Positions 39,401 through 49,282 of a stretch of 64,000 nt of DNA are shown one piece after another. Position 1 is the first letter of the stretch. Each line of letters begins with the position of its first letter. The position numbers and the translations under genes are program-made. The notes beneath the pieces are model-generated. The model did not search any database. It was not told the DNA's origin and worked only from the letters and a program-made list of their open reading frames with translations. The stretch comes from Diadema setosum (lineage: Eukaryota > Echinodermata > Echinoidea > Diadematoida > Diadematidae). The DNA lies in contig NC_092692.1 in the NCBI RefSeq assembly GCF_964275005.1, positions 15,398,084 through 15,462,083 on the forward strand. Reading direction: 5' to 3'.

Positions 39401-39751
39401 CATTTTAATGAACATATTCGTCGGAACATTTCTCAGAGAATTTCGGCTGAGCACGAGCACATTTGTCGTTGTTAATTCACCAAAGAGGTCAGGAAAAAGT
39501 GTTCCGTGTATCACTTCACTATCAGCAAATGCGTCGGAACTGCTACATTCAAGACAAGAACACTTAGGAACATTGAACACACTTTCGCACGACACACTTC
39601 GCAAACCGGAAAAACATGTACATTTGTCGCAGATGCTGTGCTGCGCAGGTACCCATGGTAAAAGACCAGATAGCATCAGCAGAGTCAGAATGAACATGGT
39701 AGCAGAGAGCCCGGCCTCAATTTTCTTCTCACAATGTATCGCCATTCTCAT
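36497..39751 (-). CDS. Intronless LRR-Ig surface protein, probably GPI-anchored, 1084 aa
   Basis: One uninterrupted frame from ATG at 39751; an upstream in-frame TTG at 39766 is not a start. A hydrophobic signal segment (FILTLLMLSGLLPW) follows a short basic N-terminus, with likely cleavage after VPAQ near residue 36. Then comes a Cys-rich N-cap (CDKC...CSCLEC, about 40-75), some two dozen leucine-rich repeats to about residue 865 (e.g. LRRLYVYENELIFVDINTF), an LRR C-cap (NNPLVCDCNLRWLL... to FPCPP, 869-917), and an Ig-like region (WF and spaced Cys, about 920-1045). It ends in a bare hydrophobic tail (LHFVAAVSLLILNLLIN) with no cytoplasmic part. So there is no TIR or kinase domain; a GPI anchor is the simplest reading. 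Such LRR/LRR-Ig proteins serve adhesion or immune recognition in animals, and single-exon LRR genes are numerous in sea urchins. The ligand is unknown. Confidence 0.88.
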   Translation of the reverse strand: MRMAIHCEKKIEAGLSATMFILTLLMLSGLLPWVPAQHSICDKCTCFSGLRSVSCESVFNVPKCSCLECSSSDAFADSEVIHGTLFPDLFGELTTTNVLVLSRNSLRNVPTNMFIKMRELQTASLAENLLTRIPVFGNNTSLRSLMLWGNAISDVGKHLRQEAPRLEQLSLSFNRIKRFTADQFPINIRSIELEANMIYKVDNSSFSGLFQLQRIELGKNRLQGIVSGTFSLPSLRVVSLQYNRISWVASDAFPDSMTYLSLSGNRLSEFGSVDGFPNLKTLYLSRTIISSGLRGLAFLYVRGTNKDFKIVSTLENINTLTAFTVVGAAKNIISFTNQSSLRSFTMSSSQVERLHNVTRLPSLSDLTISDSKLSVVPPVTGLKMLRIIYLAGNKITSVLASSFDNLPSLEYINLEENRISSISGQFQTPYLQTINLHHNIISSTDVDIAFPLSLEVLHLSGNYLQRWFPLTDIRHLRRLYVYENELIFVDINTFGVVFSLEALFLAYNNIQVVYGFPISPRLALINLNNNPLFFIDPSAFLTTPQVAELYLMNTRISVFEFRLPVMTKLDVRGSSLLEIPQNLVQLCPELNELWICRNPFVSVDLSLVAALPLKSLCFGSREGTPISPKSFHFLEQVKSVDLLLTSSVELTCSDFSTLTARLHLSITGGTVGEFNETHCVIPQLRYLSLREIIVTDSSLIQLLDNMEYVTFEKLALKSKLSFPDLSQELHSPNLKSLEYSFSKLVNIPPIFAPIAVSLNLSRNMMNFLDCDRILYLYCQLRNLDLSYNRISFLSKCSRTDIIYPLEILNLKGNEIGLLGIKNGNTQLSIFSHLTYLDLASNDLRYLDVSIVPTSLFNMRLLYLTLDVNNNPLVCDCNLRWLLSLDDHLTFKNDVCAAPGINEGRLVTDLIQESFPCPPFITASPVCAFVNDSLVVSVKCPVISQPEPSITWFSSSPLLSDTLFGRHDEPSEKDLIEIDLYPFVNQEIVLSCGVFSIYQPIVIDIALSVQFSSESMVRRDLGNASLTCKAWQRLDDVAELNGPNGLPLTNQPDQVSMVSDVGSSEFDKLHFVAAVSLLILNLLIN

Positions 39752-41287
39752 TCCTTGAAAAGTCAAAGAAATATAGAGGAAATCTCATAATCAGTGAGAA
39801 AAAAAAAGAAATTTGAGTATAGGATGTATAACTGTTGATGTTTATAATAACAAAGCTGGGTAAAGCCCTCGACAAGATCGCTCAAGAAAACAAGAACAAT
39901 CAAATAAATAGAATGGTCTACAAGGTGTATAATAGCACAGTCATGGATTCCTTGATTTGTGAATTTCGGGAAAAAAAATCACTGAGGAGAAACTTCAACA
40001 AATGCACAAACCTTGATAAAGACGTGAGTTGATTTCAAGACGCACAATGCATGGAAACATTATTTCTTCAGGTTTCATATCAAACAAAGACAAACAAGCG
40101 CACGAACGAACGCTCGCTTTCAGCAGGTCTCCGCTTCCCAGTGCAAGGCGAAGGGAAATCCGCGGCAGGCAGCCAAAAATGATACATCTAAACAGCTAAT
40201 AGGCTGAGAAAATGTTTGCATATACATCTCAAATTGGAGGGTTTATAGGTGCAGTCCAAGATAATGACCTTGTTTCGCGGGTAGTTTCAAAAGAACCGCA
40301 TCATAGTGTGATTAATGGAATGCTATTTGAGCCGGCTGTAGTTAGGCAGGTTCGGTAAAGGTAAAATCTCATCACTCGGAAGTCCGATTGATTTTCAAAG
40401 ACGCTTCATCCTCTTCACATGAAGCAAAATAAATCAAAGCTGCAAAGTATTCCTTGTGGTCAGGATCTTTTCGAGGAGGAGGCTTCAGTGGATGTAAAAG
40501 CTTCACGAAAATCCCTTACTTACTTCAAGGTAGAAAATGCAGAATAATGTGTGTGAAACTGCTTCAGTAAGTGGGAGAAATCGAAGAGGAAACAAGTCTT
40601 TCACAGAAGATTAAAAGAAGTTATTACATTAAAAAAAAAAAAACATAACGGACGTCAGAGAATGCAGCAATATCTTGATCGTTTTGCCATGTTTGCATGA
40701 ACCGGCGCGCCGCGGCGAGTTCTGACGCAAGTACCGACAAAGCAAAGGGCACGTCTCACTTGTTCATTATTAAAGCCTGACAAACTGTCTGAGCCTTGCA
40801 GTTGGATAGCATCTATCTCCGCCACCTTCAACCCTAATGCCATGGACCTACTACACACATGGACTACGAACGGAGGTCTTTCTTTGATCCGTCCTGCACC
40901 TGATTATGTGCATCTTGATGAGTACATTCAGATGTGTGGACAATGACGATTGTGTAATCGTTCATGGACAGTGACAAAAGAACCGTTTCATTCATTTCGG
41001 TTTCATTTCGCTGAGGTGTCTTTTCAGACTTAACTGCCTTTGGAAGATCGACAATGATGGGGAGCAGGAATTGTTGGTGTACAGCATGCTAAGTTTCCGG
41101 AGGAATTTTTCTGTCTTCCTGATATATATGCAGCGTGTCCCAGAAAAACGAAACCGAGTTTCTTCTCAATTTTTTAGTAATCAATTCATAAAGATGAACG
41201 TCTTTTTCAATAATCTTTCGAAGGGTACCATCTACAGAGAAAAATCTTTACACTGGCACTGCACTTGTGAGCAAGAAATGTATTCCG

Positions 41288-41348
<61 letters not shown>

Positions 41349-41649
41349 TATATATGAAATATGATATATACATGTATGCATGAATAATGTATTCATATAT
41401 GAAAAAAAGTTTTTTTTCCCTAAATTGTAAATTACGGGACAATTTCGTTCTGCCTGTCATTACGAACTCAAGTAGCACTTACTTCACCCCCAACCCCCGA
41501 ATGATATTCATTTTTTTTTTTCACACAAACAGTCAAGCAAAAATAGCTGCATGCGTCAAATATTAGGATGATTCCTTGGAATTCTTGCGTAGAAAATTCG
41601 TTAAGATAGTGCAAGTAGAAAATTCGTTAAGATAGGGCAAGTAGAAATG
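39752..41649. other. Intergenic DNA upstream of the LRR gene
   Basis: Presumed 5' flank and promoter of the LRR gene on the minus strand. No coding sequence recognised. It contains an A-run near 40630, a (TA)n run at about 41284-41346 and a 27-bp unit (GTAGAAAATTCGTTAAGATAG) repeated twice near 41588-41641. Confidence 0.55.
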
Positions 41650-41824
41650 ACGTTCACTTTTTATCAACACGAAGCCTATAACTGCCTATGAAAGCAGTTT
41701 GCGGGAAGAAATAATGGTCAAGGAATTGATAATCATACACATATCTTACAAACAGACCGTAACACAAAAATACGCACACTGAAACACACACACATATACA
41801 CACGCATACACTCTAACATGCACG

Positions 41825-41862
<38 letters not shown>

Positions 41863-43210
41863 GACACGGATTCACATGTTTGCACATCAGCCTATTGTAA
41901 AGACTAATTGACACCAATACATTGAGAAATCCAACACAGGGAAATAAGGGGATCTTGGGAATGATTTTTATTGTAATTGACTTTGTATCATTGGACACAC
42001 TTTTGTCGGTCATAACACAATATGACGTCGTCAGAATAGAAGCTCAGCAATATACCTTTCCTGTGCTTACGGAAATGTAATACTCCAATTACTGAAATAG
42101 AAGCAATCACCAATAAAAACAATTACTGATGTTATGACCATTAAGTCTAAATATTTCTATCAACACTACGTTCTTTCAAAAACACCTGATTAGTGATAAA
42201 TGTGATTTCGGTCATAATCATCCATTGTAGGTAAGTTTTAATTCTCCTTACGGTCAAAATCATCTTGTGATTGCCTAAACTCGGAAGAGCATTCTGAAGA
42301 ATCGTTTGCTAAGTTTCTACTTTAATGGCATCAAAATGAATTAATGGTAGGGATCGATATTCTTGATCAAATAAGCCTGAATTACGCTGGTGGGAAGTTG
42401 AGTGTTTTACTATGTTACCATCAGCACAACAAAAAACGCGTAATCCACTTATACCATGAAACCTTATAAATGATCACGAAGCTACATTTTTAATGCTGGT
42501 GAACTTACTGTCTTTTTAGACATAAAGAAATGTCAACGCATATTCATCATGAAGTATCAAACCACCATTGCACCTTTCTAGATCTCAAATATACTAAAAA
42601 ATGTATGTTTCTAGGAAATGTCATGTAGTAAGCATGTTTCTATACCCAACTAAGTGGTATTCGTCAAAATTCCTAGTCTACTCGCATGTATTTTACTGAG
42701 CACAGATCATCAGGAAAAAATGGAGAAAATATACATTTATATTTCTATAGAATTTATCCTAGTTTATCAACATTAATATTTCTAATACTTGACAAACGAC
42801 GGAATAACTGCGATAAAACATTTGTTTACAGGTGATTGAATTAATTCATAATCATGTAGTCTAAACACTATCTTTTTCTAATATTCATGGAAGGCAATGA
42901 ATCATAATCACTGCTTTTAGATTTTTAACCCCCATAAGGTCATTTCAGCTAGATATCATTGGTAGATGACAGCAACATGCTCATACGATCAATGCAAGTG
43001 ACCCATTAGAGTCAGTTTACATTGCCTTCAAGAATCTAAGGTCAAACTGGAAAAAATGCAAATCAATGTATAAATAAAAGATGCGATGACGGAGGTTGGC
43101 AAGGGGACAAAAATGGGCTGTGGGAAGAGCAGGGGAAGGGGGGGGGGAGGATAGGGGATTAAGGGGCTTAAGAGACACTATCTGAGGTAGATGACCTGTG
43201 GCTTGTCGTC
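41650..43210 (-). pseudogene. Partial duplicate of the polycystin gene 3' end (3' UTR plus last ~10 codons)
   Basis: This segment aligns by eye, in the same orientation, with about 47310-48944, which is the 3' UTR and stop-proximal coding end of the polycystin gene. Shared landmarks in order: CCGTAACACAAAAA, the (CA)n run, CACATCAGCCTA, CACAATATGACGTCGTCAGA, AAGAATCGTTTGCTAAGTTT, GAGCACAGATCATC, GGGGACAAAAATGGGCTGTG. The last shared bases encode DDKPQVIYLR-stop (stop at 43178-43180) against [10 protein letters not shown]-stop in the real gene. Similarity stops at 43210 in mid-exon, so the rest of the duplicated gene is absent or was never copied. Small insertions and deletions separate the copies. 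Confidence 0.8.
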
Positions 43211-44060
43211 AAGCTGATACATTTAATAATTGATCTCATGCGCTCGTTGATGATTTATTGAATATTTCGAAGTAACAGTACACTGCATCGTGATGTCAAT
43301 TGGCTTCGCCGAAATGATTATATTTCTGGAGACAATTCAGACGTGAGAATAGGCGGTCTTCCATTACATCATGTATTGCACTTCAAGGACATACTGCATC
43401 AAGCAACATTAGATTATGGTTTCACTCTGTTTGGACTGACTGCCAGAACAAGCTAATAAATTTTGGATAAGATATTTACAGTTTCAGGCGAGAACCAAAT
43501 AATACATGGGACTTTGGATCTCATTGATAGATTTTCGTTTGAAGCTTCATTAGTTCGTTTTTGCTCCAATCAGAAAATGGGGTGACTCGCACATAATTCA
43601 GTCAGAATCATTTTGGCAATAGGACGCGAGCCTATATTATCAAAAGTGCTTGTGACTCATGGATGACAAGGATCTGTAAGAGGATAACTCTTTAGAGCAA
43701 AATAATGTTACTCCCTCTCTTGTTTGCAAGGGCTTTTATGTATACATTGGTAGAAAGTCTCAATGTACTGCACGAGTACATGGTAGAATTATAGCAATCA
43801 CGTTGACAAACATTATTGATCTTATGACATTTATGATGTCGGGTATCCCATCATGTTTGGATTAGCAAAATGCAAGCGGATGGTATGAGGAAAAAACAGC
43901 AAATCTAATGGGACCAAAATAGAAAAAAAAAAGAAGAGCCGAATGTCTATGATAGCCCAGTTATTATTCCGCTGCCAGCATATACTCCAAAGAAACTTTG
44001 AGACAGAATCCTAAATAACAAATAGTCATTGTGTTCACTGGCACTATCCGACAACACAAC
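43211..44060. other. 5' flank of the GPCR gene
   Basis: Sequence between the end of the polycystin-like duplicate and the GPCR start codon. I see no exon and no further polycystin-like coding sequence here. Confidence 0.5.
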
Positions 44061-45056
44061 ATGGACTTTTCTAATGGCTCAAGCTCACCTGAGCACATAG
44101 ATTCCGCCCTCATACAAGTTCACCTCCATCGGTCTATCATGATTGTCGCTTTCATACCGCTAGCCGTCGTCATCGTGTTCGGTAACGGTCTGATCTTGAT
44201 GGCCATACGGAAGGAACCAACGTTGAGGGAACCACGGTACCACTTCTTGGCTTCTCTGGCAATAGCGGATCTCCTGGCGGGTCTGGTTGCCATACCTATG
44301 GAAGTCTTCAGAAGAATCGTTCGTAGTCACGCCACGTGCACTGTAGCAACGTCAGTTTATTTCACAATCTGGTCCTACGTCTTCACTTCAGTATCGTTTG
44401 TGGTAATCGTACTGGTGAATGCGGACAGATATGTTGCCATAACTCGACCCCTGCGGTATGTCTCTATTGTTACGTCTAAAAGAGTGGTCATGGTGATTGT
44501 TGGAGTGTGGGTGGGTTGCTTAACGTACGGTTTCATGTTTGCCTATGGCTCCAACGAGGACCAATCCGTAATTGAGTATTGCACTGCAAAGCCGCGGTCG
44601 TCCAGGAAAGTTCACCACATTGCCACCAGCGCTTTCATCGTCGTTTTCAGCCTCGCCGTCACTGGAAGCAACCTCCGGATTCTCGCCATCGCAAAGTCCC
44701 AGGCGCGCCGCATCCAGATAGCCGCTGATCAGCAGCCCATGCGTATCCCTCCTCCGGAACCAAGGCTCAAGCAAGAGGTGAAAGCAATACGTGCGATCCT
44801 GCTCCTCGTAGTCACCTACTGCGTCAGCTTATTCCCTACATGCGTTTGGTATGCCGTCAAATATTTCCTTGGCGTAAGTCACCTTACTTACGTACTCGCA
44901 AGCGACATCAGCTTTTTCTTCCTGAACATCAGTTCAGCAGCGAACCCTTTCATCTACAGCACTAAAAGTCCTTTCTTCCGAAAGACATTTAGGAAGATAG
45001 TCCCAGCCTTGTTCAAGTGGCTCGATGGTAACAGAGTCAACGTCGATCTTCAGTAG
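44061..45056 (+). CDS. Intronless rhodopsin-class (class A) GPCR, 331 aa, orphan
   Basis: Seven-helix receptor in one frame. The start is ATG 44061; ten in-frame codons upstream begin only with GTG. Class A landmarks: an N-terminal NGSS glycosylation site, FGNGLIL in TM1, LAIADLLAG in TM2, Cys before TM3 (ATCTVATS), DRYVAIT after TM3, a second Cys in loop 2 (EYCTAKP), SLFP in TM6 with its proline but without the usual CWxP tryptophan, and NPFIYSTKSPFFRKTFRKI for TM7 and helix 8. The residue seven after the TM3 Cys is Tyr, not the Asp of aminergic receptors, so an amine ligand is unlikely. It would signal through G proteins at the plasma membrane; the ligand is unknown. Single-exon receptors like this fit lineage-expanded GPCRs of echinoderms. 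AATAAA at 45351-45356 may be its poly(A) signal. It sits between the polycystin gene and the duplicated polycystin 3' end. Confidence 0.92.
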   Translation: MDFSNGSSSPEHIDSALIQVHLHRSIMIVAFIPLAVVIVFGNGLILMAIRKEPTLREPRYHFLASLAIADLLAGLVAIPMEVFRRIVRSHATCTVATSVYFTIWSYVFTSVSFVVIVLVNADRYVAITRPLRYVSIVTSKRVVMVIVGVWVGCLTYGFMFAYGSNEDQSVIEYCTAKPRSSRKVHHIATSAFIVVFSLAVTGSNLRILAIAKSQARRIQIAADQQPMRIPPPEPRLKQEVKAIRAILLLVVTYCVSLFPTCVWYAVKYFLGVSHLTYVLASDISFFFLNISSAANPFIYSTKSPFFRKTFRKIVPALFKWLDGNRVNVDLQ

Positions 45057-45350
45057 AATAGTCACAATGTACTTTGACTCAACTTGAACAAAGTGTTGAT
45101 ATGTATAATTGTATTTAGGGTTAAGTGGGTGTTGGATGGAAGGAGACCTCTTGGCTGTAACCTTGTAATGGATCCAAATGTCATTTTTCATGTTTTTCCT
45201 CCCGAGTTTTGATTATCATTTCAGTGTATCATAGCGTTGCTGTACATTTGCTTGCTTTAGGGTATTTTTTTTTGATGTACTGATTGACTTATTGATTAAT
45301 TCAATTCATTGTCCATACTAAGAATTCTTGGTTAATTGAATGTTACAAGA

Positions 45351-45356
45351 AATAAA
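45351..45356 (+). terminator. Candidate poly(A) signal of the GPCR gene
   Basis: AATAAA about 295 nt after the GPCR stop codon. Confidence 0.45.
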
Positions 45357-45984
45357 CATAAATTACACTTAGATACACTCAAAGACTTTGTACAACTGGA
45401 ACTGAAACTGTATTATTACCTAATAACAACGTTGGGGATGTTACAGATAATGATAATAATCCGTATATATGATGATGTAGTAGTGATGGATTCTCCTTTT
45501 CAATGACCATATTTTGCTTGCACTTTCACTCAAGATTGCATATCTGGTCTTTTTTTTTTTCATTTTATATGCAAATGATTCAAATTTAATCATAATAAGT
45601 CTTATATAATGGCATAACTTCCCTTGTGAATCAATATTACCGTAAAAAAAAATCAACTGTAAACAAAATTAATCTTCTCTATTATGCTAGGATCATAGTT
45701 TAAAAAAATACAATTTAAACCATTAATACCCTTCTTATACGGATGAAGAAATATATCCTACTTCTTATATCAATGTTTGTATCATTTTGTAAGAATACCT
45801 GAACGGTACGTATACTATTAACAGAATATTGTTCATTTATTTCATGTCTTACATTCTATGTCAAAACAATTAAAACTTGTTCGATGTACAGACGATTTAC
45901 ACAATGGGATTAATGAGCAAACACATTTCTGCTTGACAAATAAGTCTGCGGCGTTATAGCCGGAATGATATTTTTGCTGGAAAG

Positions 45985-45987
<3 letters not shown>

Positions 45988-46030
<43 letters not shown>

Positions 46031-46077
46031 GAAAAATAGATAGATAGATAGATAGATAGAGAGGGAGAGAGAGAGAG

Positions 46078-46119
<42 letters not shown>

Positions 46120-46135
46120 AAGGGAAGGAGGGAGA
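45988..46135. repeat. (GA)n tract with a (GATA)n core
   Basis: Near-continuous GA dinucleotides interrupted by a short GATA block near 46037-46060, ending in an AGGGAG-rich segment. Confidence 0.9.
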
Positions 46136-46291
46136 TCGAGAGGGGAAGAGGGAGAGAGAACTTATACCTTGCGTTTGACTTGCCAGACATTTTTATAGCA
46201 CTTTGTTCGTCTTCTATCTCACTGGATATGTTCGCACCCATTAATTTCTACTTCGAGGAGAAATGGGAAATATAGAATGAAAATACATACT

Positions 46292-46685
46292 TTAAAGGGG
46301 CTGTACAGTTCTGGTTGAAGTGAGGACTTAACTTTTAACTTTTGTGAGATATTCAGAAACCACTCTATGAGATGTCAAAGAGCATGCCATTTTAAGTGGT
46401 ACCAAACGTTTATTTGATGAAAATTGGTTTTGAAATGGTGGAGACATCCAAAAACAAGGTGAAACAAAGATATCCTAATAAAAGGCGTGGCCTGTCGTTT
46501 TTTATTATTATCACTTTTTTTCGGGATATCTCAGCCCTTTGAAAACCAATTTTCATAAAATAAAAGTTGAATCCTTCTTAAAATTATATGCTCTTTCATA
46601 TTTCATAAGATGTTTCTCATTATCTCACTTAGGAATGTTATAAACCTGAATCCTCACCTCAACCAGTACTGTACAGTCCCTTTAA
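46292..46685. mobile_element. Palindromic MITE, TTAA-target family, copy 2
   Basis: Ends are TTAAAGGGGCTGTACAGTTC on the left and, on the other strand, TTAAAGGGACTGTACAGTAC on the right. Both flanks keep intact TTAA, the hallmark target duplication of piggyBac-type transposition. The arms remain complementary inward (GTTTATTTGATGAAAATTGG against CCAATTTTCATAAAATAAA). It is the same family as 10454-10819 but better preserved at its ends. Confidence 0.8.
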
Positions 46686-47309
46686 ATATAGACAGAGATG
46701 ATTGCATGGGATTTTCTGATCACGATTGACTGTTGAATCAACAGCACTAATAAAAGTAATTGGAAATAGATATCATTCTCTGAAGCACAATTATGAAATC
46801 AGAAAATGTAGGAGGAAAATGGTATAGAGACAAAGTGAAGAAAGCAATTACGTACGTGGGAGAAATAATAAATTTACTTTCTCGAGTTATGGCTATAAAA
46901 TACGGATTCTTCAAAATATCGTCCCTGTTCATGCTCCGTGATGTGAAAATCTCATTAAATTCATGAAATAATTAAAACATTATGGGAGTATTAATATGCA
47001 TAGGTGATCAATAAAACTGTTCCTCTGTTGACGGCAAAAGCTACGCTCTGCCTTCATTTAGTAAAGTGAATTGCTGTTGAAATATTACGATTCACAATGA
47101 CGCAATGCGAAAAAAATATAATTATTTTCCCTTTCTGATTATGGAATACCTAGAATTCGAAAGTACAATGCCTTCACGTGGTTTGATTCTGTAGCAAAAC
47201 ATATGTTCGACACCTCTAAGGGGAAGTAGATGCGAAAATGTACCCAAGGTTTTTTTTTTTTCAATATGATTAATGAAGTGATGATTTCACGGTTATTGGG
47301 CAGTTATAA

Positions 47310-48911
47310 GATGAGACGACATCCACTTTTTATTCAACCCGAAGTCTATCGAAGCAGTTTGCTGAAAGAAATGATTAATGATTTAATACACACACACATA
47401 TATATCGTACAAGCCGACCGTAACACAAAAAATACGCACACAGAAACACACACATACACACACATAAGCACATACACTGACACACACGCACACGCGAACA
47501 CATACACACACACACACAAACACACGGACACGGACGCATTCACATGTTTTCACATCAGCCTACGTGAAGACTAATTGACACCAACTCACGCCTTAAAAAA
47601 AAAAAAGAGAAATAACATTTAGAAATTCAACACAGGGAAATAAGGGGATTTTGGATTGATTTTATTCTAATTGACTTTGTATTATGGGACACTCTTTTGT
47701 CGGTCATAACACAATATGACGTCGTCAGAATAGAATCTCGGCAATATATCTTTCCTGTCCTTACGAAAATGTAATACTCCAATTACTGAAATAGGCGTAA
47801 TCAACAATAAAAAAAAAAATATATATATATATTACTGATGTTACGACTGTTAAGTCTAAATATTTCTAATAACACATAAAAGACATGATGAGTGTTAAAT
47901 GTGATTTCGGTCACATTTATCCAATTGTAGGAAAGTTTTAATTCTCCTTACGGTCAAAATCATGCTGTGATTGCCTAAACTTGGAAGAGCATTCTGAAGA
48001 ATCGTTTGCTAAGTTTCTACTTTAATGGCATCAAATGCTATGTTTGGTAGGGATCTGCTCGATCAAATCGGCAAGAATCATGCCGGCGGGAAGTTGGGTG
48101 TTTCACTGCGCTATACCGTCATCGCAACAAAACGCGCAATTCACTTATACGCTGTATAACCTTCTGCATGGTCACGAAACTACATTCCTTATGCTGGTGC
48201 AATATACTATCTTTTTAAACATAAAGAAATGTCGACGCATGTTTATAATAAAGTATTCAACCTACATTGCATCTTTCTAAATATCAAATGTACTGATAAA
48301 AGGCATGTTGGAAATATCATGTGGTAAAAGTGTTCTATACCCAAATAAATGGTATTCGTCAAAATTCATAATCTACTCGAATGCATTTTACTGAGCACAG
48401 ATCATCCAGGCAAAATGGGAAAAAAATACATTAAATATACATTTATATTTCTATGAAATTTATATAAGTTCATCGATACTAACATTTCTATTATTTGACA
48501 AACAATAGAATAAATTACATCATTTCGATAAAACATTTGTTGGCAGGTGAATAAATCAATTCATAATTATGAAGTCTACATTTCTTTGATGATCATCTCT
48601 AGAAGACAATGAATCAAAATAATTGATATTAGATCTCTTTCTTATTCCTCAATAAAGTAATTTCAGCTATATATCATTGCCCGATGATAGCGACATGACA
48701 AACTCATGATGAATACAAGGGACCCATTGGAGTCAGTTTACATTGGCATCAAGTATGTCGAGAATCTAAGGTCAAATTAAAAACAAACAAGCAACAAATC
48801 AATGAATAAATAAAAGATGATGGTGGAGGCTGGCAAGGGGACAAAAATGGGCTGTGGGTGAGGACGGAAAGGGGAAGAGGGAGGAGATTAAGGGGCTTAA
48901 GTGACAAGGGA
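47310..48911 (-). other. Polycystin gene 3' UTR and flank, parent copy of the duplication
   Basis: Lies directly downstream of the polycystin stop codon on the minus strand and is the counterpart of 41650-43177. TTTATT on the plus strand near 47663 gives AATAAA on the minus strand, about 1.25 kb after the stop; the same TTTATT is kept in the duplicate near 41968, so it may be the poly(A) site. Confidence 0.55.
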
Positions 48912-49099
48912 TTATCCGAGGTAGATGACTCTGGGTTTGTCGTCGTCTTGGATCTCCTTGCTGAAGAGTTCCTTGTCGTGGCGCTTCTCCACCTTGATGA
49001 ATTCGTTCAGTTTCATCACCATGTCGTCCAGCTTGAACTTCATGTCGTTGCACTCTTGCTGGACGGGCTCGATGCCTGCAAAGAAGACAGTACGTCAAT

Positions 49100-49167
<68 letters not shown>

Positions 49168-49250
49168 TAGATAGATAAGTAGATGGATAGATAGATAGAT
49201 AGATAGACAGACAGATAGATCGATAGATAGATAAATAGATAGATAGACAT

Positions 49251-49282
<32 letters not shown>

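Larger units (their letters stand above)
45057..47309. other. GPCR 3' flank and intergenic DNA
   Basis: Holds a candidate GPCR poly(A) signal (45351-45356), a (GA)n/(GATA)n tract and the second copy of the TTAA MITE. No gene recognised. Confidence 0.55.

Noticed and set aside
39752-39766. Five extra N-terminal residues on the LRR protein
   Set aside because: They would begin at TTG; the ATG at 39751 precedes a good signal peptide.
41110-41150. Possible transposon end (GTGTCCCAGAAAAACGAAAC)
   Set aside because: It reminds me of mobile-element ends seen elsewhere, but I found no partner terminus within the interval.
44031-44060. Ten extra N-terminal residues on the GPCR
   Set aside because: They would begin at GTG; the first ATG is at 44061.
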